Positions 52,159 to 62,186 of a DNA stretch of 64,000 nucleotides are shown here, piece after piece. A program made the translations under genes and the position numbers. Source of the stretch: Streptomyces vietnamensis (GTDB lineage: Bacteria; Actinomycetota; Actinomycetes; Streptomycetales; Streptomycetaceae). The stretch spans positions 7,266,001 to 7,330,000 of the forward strand of contig NZ_CP010407.1 in the NCBI RefSeq assembly GCF_000830005.1, read 5' to 3'. Every line of letters starts with the position of its first letter. Position 1 is the first letter of the stretch. The notes under the pieces are model-generated. The model saw only the letters and a program-made list of their open reading frames with translations. It did no database searches and was not told where the DNA came from.

Positions 52159-54441
52159 ATGAACGCAGGAAGCCCGGCCACAGGCCGGCCAGCACCGTCC
52201 AGAGGCGTCCTCTACCGCACAGGTCACTGGTGCGCCCGCCACTTCATCGTCGTCATCGCCCTCTGGCTGGCGGCCGTCGCAGGACTCCAGGTCCTCGACC
52301 GGGCCGTCGGCGGCGAGTACGAGGACAACTTCTCGCTTCCCGGGGTGCAGTCCGCCGACGGACTCGACGTCCTCAAGGCCCACGACCCCGCGGCCGGCGG
52401 ATACAGCGCCCAGGTCGTCCTGAACGACCCTTCCAAACCCCTTGCGCAGGAGGCCTCCGCGGTCAACTCCGCGGTCGCCGCCCTGGCGAAGCTCCCCGAC
52501 GTCATCGGCGCGCAGAACCCGCTCCCGCCACCCGGGACCACACCGCCGCCGCTCCCGGCGGGGACGCCCAACGTGGGACCGCTGTCCACGGACGGCAAGA
52601 CCGCCTACATCACCGTCCGCTTCAGCGTGGCCCCCTCCACACTGGGCACCGACTACCTGAACGGCGTCGACGCCGCCGTACAGCCCCTGCGGGACGCCGG
52701 CGTCACCGTCGAGTACGGCGGTTCGCTCGGTGAACTCGCCCGCCCGACGGCCGACGACCGCAGCAGCGAGGCCATCGGCTTCGCCGTCGCGATCGTCGTC
52801 CTCCTCATCGGCTTCGGCAGTGTGATCGGCGCCGTCATGCCCCTGGTCACCGCACTGCTCGGAGCGGTCTGCGGTCTCGCCCTGCTCGGCCTGATGGCGG
52901 CCGCCTTCACCTTCGGGACCGTCTCGCCCACCCTGGCCACCATGATCGGCCTCGGCGTCGGCATCGACTACGCGCTGTTCCTCATCACCCGCCACCGCCA
53001 GAACCTCATGAACGGCCACGATCCCGCCGACGCGGCCGCCCTCGCGACCACCACCAGCGGCCGCGCGGTCCTCGTCTCCGGCTGCACCGTCATCATCGCC
53101 CTGTCCGGCCTCTGGGTCTCCGGCGTCACCTTCATCGGCAAACTCGGCCTCGCGGCCGCCTTCACGGTCGTCACCGCCGTCATCGCCGCACTCACCCTCG
53201 TCCCGGCCATGCTCGGACTCGTCGGCAGACGCATCGACCGGTACCACGTGCGCAAACCCGTCGCGGAGACCGACGCCGAACCCGGAGCGCCCGCGCACGG
53301 CACCTGGCACCGGTACGCACAGCGGGTCGAGAGGCGCCCCTGGTGGTTCCTGACCGGCGGGGTCCTCGTCCTCCTGGTGCTGGCGTTCCCCCTGTTGTTC
53401 ATCCAGCTCGGCCACATCGGCGACGGCGCCGACCCCGAGTCCTTCACCGACCGGCGGGCCTACGATCTGATCTCCACGGCCTTCGGCCCCGGCGCGAACG
53501 GGCCGCTCACGGTGGTCGTCGACCAGTCGGCCGTCCCGGCCGCCGACCGCGCCGACCTCGGCACCAAACTCAAGGACGCGCTGACGGGCGTCCCGGACGC
53601 CGCCTACATCACCCCGCTCCAGACCACCCCCGACGGGGACGTCCTCGTCGGCACCGCCTACTCCGTGGCCTCCCCGCAGGACGAGAAGACGACCGAACTG
53701 ACCAACCACCTCGTCGACGACGTCCTCCCGCAGGCCGTCACCGGCACCGACGCACAGACCTACGTCACCGGGAACACGGCCGCCCAGGTCGACTTCCTCG
53801 ACATCGTCTCCAGCCGCCTGCCGCTGATCATCGCCGTCGTCGTGGGGCTCGCCTTCCTCGTCATCCTCATCGTCTTCCGCGGAGTCCTGGTCGCGGTCAA
53901 GGCCGCCGTGCTCAACGTGCTCTCCATCGCCGCCTCGTACGGCGTCGTCGTCGCCGTGTTCCAGTGGGGCTGGGGCGGACCCGCCCTCGGGGTCAACGGC
54001 AAGGTGCCCATCGAGAGCTACGTACCGATGATGATGTTCGCCATCGTCTTCGGCCTGAGCATGGACTACGAGATCTTCCTGCTCTCCCGCGTCCGCGAGG
54101 CCTGGCTGCGCACCGGGGACTCCAAGGCCAGCGTCGCCCACGCCCTGGAGATCACCGCACGGGTCATCACCTGCGCCGCACTCATCATGGTCAGCGTCTT
54201 CGCGGCCTTCATCGTCTCCGACAACATCGTCGTCAAGATGCTCGGCCTCGGCCTCGCCGCCAGCGTCCTCATCGACGCCACCGTGGTCCGCCTGCTGCTC
54301 GTGCCCGCCGTGATGACCCTCCTCGGCCGGCACGCCTGGTGGACCCCGGGCTGGCTGGACCGCCTCCTGCCCCACCTGGACACGGAGGGCGAGGAGGCGC
54401 TCCAGGAGGAGGCGGTGACCCAGGGCGCGGGACGCACCTAG
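52159..54441 (+). CDS. MMPL/RND family membrane transporter
   Basis: 760 residues with two repeats of one plus five membrane segments and large extracytoplasmic loops. [13 protein letters not shown] and [13 protein letters not shown] are the paired Asp-Tyr proton-relay motifs of MmpL proteins, which export lipids or peptides. No ribosome-binding site seen, so leaderless translation is possible. A 15-bp sequence spanning the stop codon (54431-54445) is repeated directly after it (54446-54460). Convergent with the LLM gene. Confidence 0.9.
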   Translation: MNAGSPATGRPAPSRGVLYRTGHWCARHFIVVIALWLAAVAGLQVLDRAVGGEYEDNFSLPGVQSADGLDVLKAHDPAAGGYSAQVVLNDPSKPLAQEASAVNSAVAALAKLPDVIGAQNPLPPPGTTPPPLPAGTPNVGPLSTDGKTAYITVRFSVAPSTLGTDYLNGVDAAVQPLRDAGVTVEYGGSLGELARPTADDRSSEAIGFAVAIVVLLIGFGSVIGAVMPLVTALLGAVCGLALLGLMAAAFTFGTVSPTLATMIGLGVGIDYALFLITRHRQNLMNGHDPADAAALATTTSGRAVLVSGCTVIIALSGLWVSGVTFIGKLGLAAAFTVVTAVIAALTLVPAMLGLVGRRIDRYHVRKPVAETDAEPGAPAHGTWHRYAQRVERRPWWFLTGGVLVLLVLAFPLLFIQLGHIGDGADPESFTDRRAYDLISTAFGPGANGPLTVVVDQSAVPAADRADLGTKLKDALTGVPDAAYITPLQTTPDGDVLVGTAYSVASPQDEKTTELTNHLVDDVLPQAVTGTDAQTYVTGNTAAQVDFLDIVSSRLPLIIAVVVGLAFLVILIVFRGVLVAVKAAVLNVLSIAASYGVVVAVFQWGWGGPALGVNGKVPIESYVPMMMFAIVFGLSMDYEIFLLSRVREAWLRTGDSKASVAHALEITARVITCAALIMVSVFAAFIVSDNIVVKMLGLGLAASVLIDATVVRLLLVPAVMTLLGRHAWWTPGWLDRLLPHLDTEGEEALQEEAVTQGAGRT

Positions 54442-54460
54442 GAGCGACGCACCCAGGAGC

Positions 54461-55387
54461 TCAGCCCCGCGCCAGCTCCCCGAGCAGCTTCCACGTCCGG
54501 CGGCGGTCGTCCTCGCCGCCCAGGTCCGTCGCCGTGAACACCACCTCCGTCGCCCCCGCCTCGCGGTAGCGCCGCACCCCTTCGGCGACGGCCTCCTCGT
54601 CGCCGATCAGGGCCAGTTCGGCGGCCCGCTCGGCGCCCGAGAGCTCGATCACCCGCTGGTAGGAGGGAATCCGCTCGTACAGCGCGTGCGCCTCCGCCGC
54701 CTTCTCCCGTACGCCCTCGACGTCCGCCGTCACCACGCCCGGCACGAGCGCCACGATCCGGGGCGCGGGCCGGCCCGCAGCCTCCGCCGCCGCGGTCACG
54801 GCCGGGACGACGTGCTCGGCGAGCGCACGCGGACCCGCGAGGAACGGCAGGATGCCGTCGGCGAGTTCACCGCTGACCCGCAGCGCCTGCGGGCCCATCG
54901 CGGCCACCAGGACCGGCACCGGAGGCCGAGCCCCCGGCACGGCCGCCGAGTACGGCGTCGTCGCGGTCAGCAGCTCCCCGTGGAAATCGGCCTCGCCCGT
55001 CTCCAGAAGTGGCCGCAGGGCGGTGAGGAACTCCCTGAGCAGCTTGATGGGCCGCTCGTACGGGAGGCCGAAGCCGGTCTCGGTCAGATGCCGGGTGCCG
55101 AGGGCGAGCCCGAGGTGATAGCGGCCGCCGGTGGCGGCCTGGGCGGTCTGCGCCTGGCTGGAGACGAGCAGCGGATGGCGGCCGAAGACCGGGATCGCGG
55201 ACGTCCCCACCTGCAGCCCGGGCACCTCGCGCCCGACGATCGCGGCGAGCGAGGGCGAGTCGTACGCGAAGGACTGGCCGAACCACGCCGAGTGCAGACC
55301 GGCATCGGCCGCCTCCCTCGCGAGCCGCACCGTCTCGTCGATCGGAAGCTGCCGGGAGGTCGAGCTGAGCGTCACTCCAAGAGTCAT
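54461..55387 (-). CDS. LLM class (F420-dependent) oxidoreductase
   Basis: 308 residues. Luciferase-like TIM barrel: LAREAADAGLHSAWFGQSF, GRHPLLVSSQAQTAQAATGGRYHLGLALG (in parts) and LVAAMGPQALRV are typical of F420-dependent LLM enzymes of actinobacteria. Substrate unknown. ATG at 55387; a longer frame from 55492 is unlikely. Divergent from the HD-domain gene. Confidence 0.85.
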   Translation of the reverse strand: MTLGVTLSSTSRQLPIDETVRLAREAADAGLHSAWFGQSFAYDSPSLAAIVGREVPGLQVGTSAIPVFGRHPLLVSSQAQTAQAATGGRYHLGLALGTRHLTETGFGLPYERPIKLLREFLTALRPLLETGEADFHGELLTATTPYSAAVPGARPPVPVLVAAMGPQALRVSGELADGILPFLAGPRALAEHVVPAVTAAAEAAGRPAPRIVALVPGVVTADVEGVREKAAEAHALYERIPSYQRVIELSGAERAAELALIGDEEAVAEGVRRYREAGATEVVFTATDLGGEDDRRRTWKLLGELARG

Positions 55388-55464
55388 GCCATGGCCAACC
55401 AGCCGCTCCACGAACGGCATTCCGCCGTTCGTGTGAACACCCTGTGACAGGGATGATGAGACGC

Positions 55465-55971
55465 ATGACAACTCTCGCCGAAGTGGATGCACTGGCCGAC
55501 CACGCGCACGCCGGACAGGTCGACAAGACCGGCGTCCCCTACATCGCCCACGTCCGCGCCGTCGCCGCCGGCCTGGAACCGCTCGGCCCGCACCTGGCCA
55601 TGGCCGGTCTGCTGCACGACGTCATCGAGGACACGGAGTGGACGGCGGAGCGGCTGCGCGCCGCCGGGATCCCCGCGCGGGTCGTCGCCCTCGTCGAAGC
55701 CGTCACCAACCACCCCGACACGCCCTACGAGGAGAAGCTCCGCCTGATCACGCGGGACCCCGACGCCACCCTCCTGAAGATCGCCGACAACGCGCACAAC
55801 AGCCGCGCGGACCGGGCCGCCGCCCTGCCGCCCGCCCAGCGGGAACGGCTCGCCGCCAAGTACCGCGCGGCCAGGGCCGTCCTGTGGCCGGCGGCCGACC
55901 CCGGCGACATCGCGACGATCCTCCGGGTGGTCAACCCCGGACTGCTCGCCGAACTGACCGGGACGGCCTGA
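55465..55971 (+). CDS. HD-domain hydrolase (MESH1/SpoT hydrolase-like)
   Basis: 168 residues. HAHAGQVDKTGVPYIAHVRAV, LLHDVIEDTEW and LLKIADNAHN give the H, HD and D residues that bind Mn in the ppGpp hydrolase domain of RelA/SpoT. As a short, stand-alone version it resembles MESH1-type hydrolases, which may act on ppGpp or NADPH; no synthetase domain is attached. ATG at 55465; a start at 55456 is possible. Confidence 0.83.
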   Translation: MTTLAEVDALADHAHAGQVDKTGVPYIAHVRAVAAGLEPLGPHLAMAGLLHDVIEDTEWTAERLRAAGIPARVVALVEAVTNHPDTPYEEKLRLITRDPDATLLKIADNAHNSRADRAAALPPAQRERLAAKYRAARAVLWPAADPGDIATILRVVNPGLLAELTGTA

Positions 55972-55985
55972 CCGGCCTTGCGTGC

Positions 55986-56050
55986 CTCAGGCCCGGCGGC
56001 CCGCGATGCCGGCCGGACAGCCCTGGGGCTCAGGCCCGGCGGCCCGCGAT
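55986..56050. repeat. 22-bp direct repeat spanning the GDPD stop codon
   Basis: An identical 22-base sequence (starting CTCAGGCCCGGCGGCCCGCG) occurs at 55986-56007 and 56029-56050. The second copy contains the last codons and stop of the GDPD gene (minus strand), so the gene end has been copied 43 bp downstream. Confidence 0.85.
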
Positions 56051-56965
56051 CCAGCCCGTGAGTTCCGTCGGGCGGTCGGTGATGACGCCGTCCACGCCGA
56101 GTTCGTCGAGGACCTTCCAGCGGGCCGCGCCGTTGACCGTCCACACGTTCACGGCGATGCCCGCCGCGTGCAGCTCGTCGACGGCGGACGGACGCACGGA
56201 GAGCCCCTTGTCCGAGACGTTGTACGCGGCCAGGTGAAGGTCCTCGGCGACGGCGACCGGATCGGCGTCCAGGTTGTCGCGCAGCAGACCCAACGGCAGC
56301 TCCGGCGCCAGCTCGTGGGCGAGCCGCAGGGACGTGACGTCGAAGCTCTGGACGAAGACCCGGTCGGTCATGCCCTGGTCGCGGACCTCCTGCACGATCC
56401 GGGCCACCTCGGCCTCGGTCTGTCGGCCCTTGATCTCCAGGAGCAGATTGCCGCCGCGCGTCCGCAGGTCCGCCAACTGGGCGGCCAGGGTCGGGATGCG
56501 GGTGCCGGCGAAGACGGGGGCGAACCAGGAACCGGCGTCGAGGGCGTCCAGCTGGGCGGAGGTCAGGGAGCGGAGCGTGCCCGTCCCGTCGGTCGTCCGG
56601 TCGACGGTCGCGTCGTGGAGGATGTACGGCACGCCGTCCTTGCTGGGCTGGACGTCGTTCTCGATCCACTTGGCCCCGCCCCGCCGGGCCACCTCGTCGG
56701 AGACCAGGGTGTTCTCAGGCGCGGTGGACGAGGCGCCCCGGTGGGCGAACACGGTCAGCGGGGCCCCGGCCGCGCGGATCCAGCGACCCGCCGGCTTGCC
56801 CGAAGGGGCGTGATGCGGAGCCGTGGGACCCGGCGTGTACGAGGCCGGCTCGGCGGACAGGGTGGGGGGAGCGGCGAGGACCAGGGCCGCGGCGAGCACC
56901 GCCGGGCCGTAACCGAAGCGCCTGCGGATCCGGGACCGGGGCGCGCGGGGCGGGAGGTGGTTCAT
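56030..56965 (-). CDS. Secreted glycerophosphodiester phosphodiesterase
   Basis: 311 residues. Signal peptide (RRRFGYGPAVLAAALVLAAPPTLSAE region), then a GDPD TIM barrel with HRGASSTAPENT, WIENDVQPSKDG, HDATVDRTT, and EIKGR, covering the two catalytic His and metal Glu/Asp residues. Cleaves glycerophosphodiesters to glycerol 3-phosphate and alcohols. ATG at 56965 sits shortly after TAAGCT, possibly a leaderless mRNA. Divergent from the IclR gene. Confidence 0.87.
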   Translation of the reverse strand: MNHLPPRAPRSRIRRRFGYGPAVLAAALVLAAPPTLSAEPASYTPGPTAPHHAPSGKPAGRWIRAAGAPLTVFAHRGASSTAPENTLVSDEVARRGGAKWIENDVQPSKDGVPYILHDATVDRTTDGTGTLRSLTSAQLDALDAGSWFAPVFAGTRIPTLAAQLADLRTRGGNLLLEIKGRQTEAEVARIVQEVRDQGMTDRVFVQSFDVTSLRLAHELAPELPLGLLRDNLDADPVAVAEDLHLAAYNVSDKGLSVRPSAVDELHAAGIAVNVWTVNGAARWKVLDELGVDGVITDRPTELTGWIAGRRA

Positions 56966-57072
56966 GGACGCAGAGCTTAGGTACGGACGGTGGCCTCGCC
57001 GGGGCCCCACACCGGACGGGACGTGACGTGTCGACAAAACCTGGGCACCGGCGGGCACCGCGACATGCCATG

Positions 57073-57100
57073 ACACGACACGACACGACACGACACGACG
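57073..57100. repeat. Pentanucleotide microsatellite
   Basis: GACAC units in tandem, about five and a half copies (GACACGACACGACAC...), between the divergent GDPD and IclR genes. Phase variation of promoter spacing is conceivable but unproven. Confidence 0.8.
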
Positions 57101-57213
57101 TGCCGGGCAAGCCCCTTCGCCGAATCGTCCGGTCTGCGGCATCGTGGGGCGTGTGCCCGCAGCCGCGCCATCGGGGGACCGCGGCCGGGCGTACGGAGTC
57201 AGGGGGACTCATC

Positions 57214-57948
57214 ATGGACACCGGGACCGCACGGAGAACGAACGGCGTCGCGGAGACGGCCGCACCGGCGCGCCAGGAGCGCGGCAGGGGAGTGCTGGAA
57301 GGAGCGTTCGCGCTGCTCGACGCCCTGCGCCGGAACGGCGACGAGGCCGGCGTGACCGAACTCGCGCTCGCCTGCGGGGTGCCCAAGGGCAGCGTCCACC
57401 GGCTGCTCGACCAGCTGGTCGGCGTCGGCGCCGTCGAACGCAGGGGCAACCGCTACCGGGTCGGCCCGCAGCTCTACCGCCTCGGCCAGGCCTGGGAACC
57501 GCACCCCGGCCTGCGCCCCGCCGCCCGGCTGCCGCTCCAGCGCCTGCGGGCCACCACCGGCGCCAGCGTCGTCCTCGCCGTGCTGCGCGAGGACATGGCG
57601 ATCACGGTGAGCTCGGTGCCCGGCGACCTGGAGCCGCTGCTCCCGATACGGGACGGCATCGCGTTCCACCTCGACACCGCCGCAGGGAAGGCGCTGCGCG
57701 GGCCCCGTCGGGGCGGGGCGGTGTTCGACCGCGAGGACGTGATGGAGGGGGTGTGCTGCGCCTCGCTGCCGGTCCGTGCCCCGGACGGCCGTACGGTCGC
57801 GGCGCTCGCCGGCATGGTCCCGGCGGGCCGCGGTCTCGACGCGCTCGCCCAGGCCGTCGCCGAGGCGGGGGCCGCCATCACCCGCACGCTGGCCCGGGGC
57901 GGCGGCCGGCGAAGTCCGGTTCCGTCGGCCGCCGCCCTCGTCCTGTAG
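57214..57948 (+). CDS. IclR family transcriptional regulator
   Basis: 244 residues from ATG 57214 (AGGGGGA upstream). Winged helix: VLEGAFALLDALRR, TELALACGVPKGSVHRLLDQLV. The C-terminal ligand domain has LDTAAGKALRG and a CCASLPVRAPDG stretch typical of IclR. Target unknown; divergent GDPD is a candidate. The TAG stop is part of a 13-bp tandem repeat. Confidence 0.87.
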   Translation: MDTGTARRTNGVAETAAPARQERGRGVLEGAFALLDALRRNGDEAGVTELALACGVPKGSVHRLLDQLVGVGAVERRGNRYRVGPQLYRLGQAWEPHPGLRPAARLPLQRLRATTGASVVLAVLREDMAITVSSVPGDLEPLLPIRDGIAFHLDTAAGKALRGPRRGGAVFDREDVMEGVCCASLPVRAPDGRTVAALAGMVPAGRGLDALAQAVAEAGAAITRTLARGGGRRSPVPSAAALVL

Positions 57949-57993
57949 TCCCGCTCTGCAGTCCTGCTCTCTGGTCCCGCTCTGTGGTCCCGC
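57945..57993. repeat. 13-bp tandem repeat spanning the IclR stop codon
   Basis: Four copies of GTAGTCCCGCTCT-like units (GTAG, GCAG, CTGG, GTGG starts). The first copy contains the TAG stop. Confidence 0.85.
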
Positions 57994-58162
57994 CTATTTC
58001 CGGGGCGTGTTCCGCCCAGTGGAACGCGCGTAGAGCAGGGGCGGGCCCGCCGGGCACAGTGGGTGTCGTGCCGGGGGGAAAACGGCACACCGGGCCGCCG
58101 GAGACGAGCGGACCGGAACCAACTGTCACGCGAGTGACCCGATGTGTCGGGGGACACACACC

Positions 58163-58633
58163 ATGCGCAAGAACCGAGCCGCACGAATCGCCGCCACCGC
58201 CCTGCTCGGACTCGGCAGCCTCGGCGCCTTCGCCGGCACCGCGCACGCCGAGCCGATCGACTACGTGAAGATCGAGCTGTTCGAGCTGCACTGCCAGCAG
58301 AACAGCGAGGGCGACCACGACGAGGCCTACCTCAAGATCACCGACGCCAACGGCAACGCCGTCAAGGTCTGGCCCGGCAACGGCATCAAGTACCAGACCA
58401 TGGGCACCGGTTACGTCCGCTCCATGGAGGACGGCAACGGCAACGCCGCGCTCATCCTCGGCAAGGAGCAGGCCCGCACCCTGACCCTGTGGGACTACGA
58501 CTCCACCAGCAGCGACGACAAGCTGGGCGCCACGCTCGTCACCGGCAGCGAGGTCGGCGCCGAGACCCAGTGGCGCACGGTCGAGGGCTCCGGCGGCATC
58601 TACGTCATCGGCTACCGGGTCGTCGACATCTGA
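58163..58633 (+). CDS. Small secreted protein, probably C2-like beta-sandwich
   Basis: 156 residues. Signal peptide (KNRAARIAATALLGLGSLGAFAGTAHAEP), then YVKIELFELHCQQNSEGDHDEAYLKITD, with acidic loops and VWPGN, TLWDYDSTSSDD, pattern of extracellular C2-like or calcium-dependent domains. Function unknown. GGGGGAC upstream of the ATG. Followed by a strong terminator. Confidence 0.75.
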   Translation: MRKNRAARIAATALLGLGSLGAFAGTAHAEPIDYVKIELFELHCQQNSEGDHDEAYLKITDANGNAVKVWPGNGIKYQTMGTGYVRSMEDGNGNAALILGKEQARTLTLWDYDSTSSDDKLGATLVTGSEVGAETQWRTVEGSGGIYVIGYRVVDI

Positions 58634-58651
58634 CAGGCGGTCACCACGTGA

Positions 58652-58687
58652 GGAAGGGCCGTGCCGGGCGACCGGCACGGCCCTTCC
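58652..58687. terminator. Bidirectional stem-loop terminator
   Basis: A 16-bp perfect stem (GGAAGGGCCGTGCCGG) with a GCGA tetraloop, between the secreted-protein gene and bglC, which end toward each other. Confidence 0.9.
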
Positions 58688-58699
58688 CCGCGTCCCGGC

Positions 58700-60142
58700 T
58701 CAGTCCCCGTCGGGCGCGTGCAGCTCGCCCGAGCGCGCCACCCGCGCGTACCAGCGGGCGCTGGACTTCGGCGTGCGCTCCAGGGTGTCGTAGTCCACCC
58801 GGACCGCGCCGAACCGCTTCGCGTAGCCGTACGCCCACTCGAAGTTGTCGAGCAGCGACCAGAGGAAGTAACCGCGCACGTCCACCCCGTCCGACAGCGC
58901 CCGGTGCACCGCCTCCAGATGCGCGTGCACATAGGCGGCGCGTTCCGGGTCGTGCACCGAACCGTCCGGGCCGACCACGTCCTCGTACGCCGCCCCGTTC
59001 TCGCTGATCACCAGCGGGAGTTCGGGGTATGCGGCGGAGACCCGGGTCAGCAGGTCGTACAGCGCGCTCGGGTCGACCGCCCAGCCCATCGCCGTCGACT
59101 CGCCCGGCGCCCGGTGGAAGGCGACCCGGTCCGCACCCGGCCACGGCGAGTGCTCGCTGTGCCCGTGGCCGTCGTCCTGCGGCTTCTCCGCACCCTCCGG
59201 GACGTGCGAAACGACCGTCGGCGTGTAGTAGTTGATCGCCAGCAGGTCCAGCGGCTGGTTCGCCGTCGCCGTGTCGCCGTCCCGGACGAAGGACCAGTCG
59301 GTCAGGTGCGCGGTGTCGGCGAGCAGGTCCTCCGGGTAGGCGCCCTCCAGCATCGGGCCCAGCCAGACCCGGTTGCCGACGGCGTCGATGCGGCGGGCCG
59401 CGTCCAGGTCCTCGGCCGAAGCGGTCAGCGGCCGGATCTCGTGCAGGTTGAGCGAGACCGCGAGCTGCCGGTCCGCCGGCAGCGCGGCACGCAGCGCCTG
59501 GACCGCGAGGCCGTGCCCGAGGTTGAGGTGGTGGGCGGCGCGCAGTGCGGCCACCGGGTCGGTGCGGCCCGGGGCGTGCACCCCGGAGCCGTACCCCAGA
59601 AAAGCGCTGCACCAGGGCTCGTTGAGCGTCGTCCACCGCTTCACCCGGTCACCGACGGCGTCGGCGACGATCCCCGCGTACTCGGCGAACCGCTCGGCGG
59701 TCGACCGCTCGGGCCAGCCGCCCGCGTCCTCCAACTCCTGCGGCAGGTCCCAGTGGTAGAGGGTCAGGGCCGGCTCGATCCCGGCGGCGAGCAGCTCGTC
59801 GACGAGCCGCCGGTAGAAGTCGAGACCCCGCTGGACGGCCGGGCCCCGGCCGGTGGGCTGGACGCGGGACCAGGAGACGGAGAACCGGTAGGCGTTCAGG
59901 CCGAGTTCGGCCATGATCCCGACGTCCTCGCGGAACCGGTGGTAGTGGTCGACGGCCACGTCACCGGTGTGGCCGCCGAAGACCTTGCCGGGGGTGTGCG
60001 AGAAGGTGTCCCAGATGGAGGGCGTACGGCCGTCCTCCGCCGCCGCTCCCTCGATCTGGTACGCGGCGGTGGCGGTGCCCCACAGGAAGTCGGCGGGGAA
60101 CGAGCGGACGGCGGTGAGCGGCCGGGTTTCGGGCGCGGTCAT
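58700..60142 (-). CDS. bglC: GH1 beta-glucosidase of the cellobiose operon
   Basis: 480 residues. [14 protein letters not shown], acid/base TTLNEPW and nucleophile VISENGAA complete a canonical GH1 active site. No signal peptide: it splits imported cellobiose or cellooligosaccharides inside the cell. Last gene of cebE-cebF-cebG-bglC, as in other streptomycetes. Only about 50% like the other GH1 gene at 640 by eye, and with a normal nucleophile motif, so they are separate paralogs. Confidence 0.92.
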   Translation of the reverse strand: MTAPETRPLTAVRSFPADFLWGTATAAYQIEGAAAEDGRTPSIWDTFSHTPGKVFGGHTGDVAVDHYHRFREDVGIMAELGLNAYRFSVSWSRVQPTGRGPAVQRGLDFYRRLVDELLAAGIEPALTLYHWDLPQELEDAGGWPERSTAERFAEYAGIVADAVGDRVKRWTTLNEPWCSAFLGYGSGVHAPGRTDPVAALRAAHHLNLGHGLAVQALRAALPADRQLAVSLNLHEIRPLTASAEDLDAARRIDAVGNRVWLGPMLEGAYPEDLLADTAHLTDWSFVRDGDTATANQPLDLLAINYYTPTVVSHVPEGAEKPQDDGHGHSEHSPWPGADRVAFHRAPGESTAMGWAVDPSALYDLLTRVSAAYPELPLVISENGAAYEDVVGPDGSVHDPERAAYVHAHLEAVHRALSDGVDVRGYFLWSLLDNFEWAYGYAKRFGAVRVDYDTLERTPKSSARWYARVARSGELHAPDGD

Positions 60143-60205
60143 AGGAGAGGTCTCCCAACACGGGTACGGAGAAACAGAACAGAGGGCTCGTCGGCTGTTG
60201 CAGGA

Positions 60206-61087
60206 TCAGCTCTTGACGGCGCCGGCCGTGATGCCGCCGACGATGTGCTTGCCGAGGAAGGCGAAGACGAGCAGCAGCGGCACCGTGGAGATCAGGGCGC
60301 CGGTCAGCACCACGGCCTGGTTCACGCTGTGGTTGCCCGCGCCGAGGCCGGCGAGCGCCACCTGGAGGGTGGGGTTGCCGTCCGGGGTGAGCGCGATGAA
60401 CGGCCAGAAGAAGTCGTTCCAGGCCTGGACGAAGACCAGCATGCCGAGCACGGCCATCGCGGGCCTGGCCACCGGGAAGACGACGTGCCAGATGATCCGG
60501 AGGCTGTGCGCCCCGTCCATCCGGGCCGCCTCCACGAGCTCCACCGGCAGCGCCTCCACCAGGAACTGCCGCATGAAGAACACGCCGAAGGCGGCGACGA
60601 GGGAGGGCAGCACGACCGACTGGAGCTGGTCGAACCAGCCGAGGTCCGTGATGATCTGGTACAGCGGGATCACGCTGAGCTGCGGCGGGATCGTCATCGT
60701 GGCGACCACGAGCGAGAGCAGCACGCCCCGGCCCCGGAAGGGCAGTTTGGCGAAGGCGAAGCCGGCCAGCGTGGAGAACAGCACGGTGGACAGCGCCACC
60801 AGGCCCGCCACGACCGTGGTGTTGACCAGGGCCTCGCCCATGTCGACCTGGTTCCAGGCGAAGGTCAGGTTGTCCAGGAGCCGCTTGCCGGGCAGCAGCG
60901 GCGCCGGGGCCTCCACGACCCGCTCGCCGGTGTGGGAGGCGGCGACCAGGTTCCAGTACAGCGGGAAGAGCGAGACGAACGCGGCGACGGCGAGCAGGAC
61001 GTAGGTCAGCGGTCCCGCGTGGTGCTGGCGGCCGGCCGACTGCCCGAAGCGGCGTACGGGAGCGGGTGTCTCGAGGGTGCGGGCCAT
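60206..61087 (-). CDS. cebG: Sugar ABC transporter permease CebG
   Basis: 293 residues, six hydrophobic segments. The EAA loop LVEAARMDGAHSLRIIWHVVFPVARPA (in parts) marks a MalG-type permease that contacts the ATPase. Starts 4 bp after the cebF stop with GGGGGATG upstream. No ATPase gene is present; streptomycetes use the shared ATPase MsiK encoded elsewhere. Confidence 0.92.
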   Translation of the reverse strand: MARTLETPAPVRRFGQSAGRQHHAGPLTYVLLAVAAFVSLFPLYWNLVAASHTGERVVEAPAPLLPGKRLLDNLTFAWNQVDMGEALVNTTVVAGLVALSTVLFSTLAGFAFAKLPFRGRGVLLSLVVATMTIPPQLSVIPLYQIITDLGWFDQLQSVVLPSLVAAFGVFFMRQFLVEALPVELVEAARMDGAHSLRIIWHVVFPVARPAMAVLGMLVFVQAWNDFFWPFIALTPDGNPTLQVALAGLGAGNHSVNQAVVLTGALISTVPLLLVFAFLGKHIVGGITAGAVKS

Positions 61088-61091
61088 GAGG

Positions 61092-62096
61092 TCATCCCCC
61101 CAGCTTCTTGCGGTTGTGGCGGGAGACGAGTGCCTGGACGCCGCCGATCAGGAGGAGGAGCAGGAGCATGACCCAGGCGATCGCGGAGGCCTGCCCCAGG
61201 GCGCCGGTCACCCAGCCCTTCTCGTACATCAGCAGGCTCAGCGTCTGGAACTGGTTGCCGCTGCCGCCGCTGATGCCGACGCTGCCGCCGTAGAGCATCG
61301 GCTCGCCGAACAGCTGGGTGGCGCCGATGGTGGAGACGATGATCGTGAAGAGGATCGTCGGCCGGATCGACGGAATGGTGACGCTGATGAACTGCCGCCA
61401 CCGCGAGGCCCCGTCGAGCGAGGCCGCCTCGTACAGGTCCTGCGGCACGGCCTGCATCGCGGCCAGGTAGATCAGCGCGTTGTAGCCGGTCCAGCGCCAG
61501 GTGACGATCACCGAGATCGCGATCTGCGCCGGCCACTTGGACGACTCCCAGTCCACCGGGCCGATGCCGATCCAGTCGAGCAGGCCGTTGATCATCCCGT
61601 AGTCGGTGTTGAACAGCTGGGCGAAGACCAGGGTCGCCGCCGCGATCGAGGTGGCGTACGGGGCGAGGATCGCGACCCGGAAGAAGCCGCGGCCGCGGAG
61701 CCTGTAGTTGAGCAGGTGTGCCAGGCCCAGGGCCATGAGCAGCTGCGGGACGGTCGAGATCACCCCGATGGTGAAGGTGTTGAGGAGGGCGTTCCAGAAG
61801 AACTCGCTGGTCGCGAGGTCGGTGTAGTTCTCCAGGCCCTTCCACGTCGGATCGCCGCCGAGCTCGACCCGGTTCAGCGACAGCCAGCCCGTGTAGAGCA
61901 GCGGGAAGAGGCCGAAGGCCGCGAAGGTGAGGAAGAAGGGGGCGATGAAGACGTACGGGATCGCCTTGATGTCCCAGCGGTAGAGCCTGCTGCGCAGGCC
62001 GCCCGGGGAGGAGCGGCGGCGCCGGGAGCCGGGGGAGGAGGGCGGTGCGGCGGGCGGCAGGGAGTCGTCCCGCTCCGCCCGGACGGAGGTGGCCAC
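61092..62096 (-). CDS. cebF: Sugar ABC transporter permease CebF
   Basis: 334 residues, MalF-type permease with a long cytosolic N-terminus and six membrane segments; EAA loop LYEAASLDGASRWRQFISVTIPSIRP (in parts). GTG start with AAGGAC upstream. Middle gene of the cellobiose import operon. Confidence 0.92.
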   Translation of the reverse strand: MATSVRAERDDSLPPAAPPSSPGSRRRRSSPGGLRSRLYRWDIKAIPYVFIAPFFLTFAAFGLFPLLYTGWLSLNRVELGGDPTWKGLENYTDLATSEFFWNALLNTFTIGVISTVPQLLMALGLAHLLNYRLRGRGFFRVAILAPYATSIAAATLVFAQLFNTDYGMINGLLDWIGIGPVDWESSKWPAQIAISVIVTWRWTGYNALIYLAAMQAVPQDLYEAASLDGASRWRQFISVTIPSIRPTILFTIIVSTIGATQLFGEPMLYGGSVGISGGSGNQFQTLSLLMYEKGWVTGALGQASAIAWVMLLLLLLIGGVQALVSRHNRKKLGG

Positions 62097-62186
62097 GGGG
62101 GCGTCCTTCCAGGTCGATGCGTGCGGTGGTGCGGACGGTGCCGGTCCGCCGCCCGGCAGGCGGCGGCGGACCGGCGGGCGCCCCCG

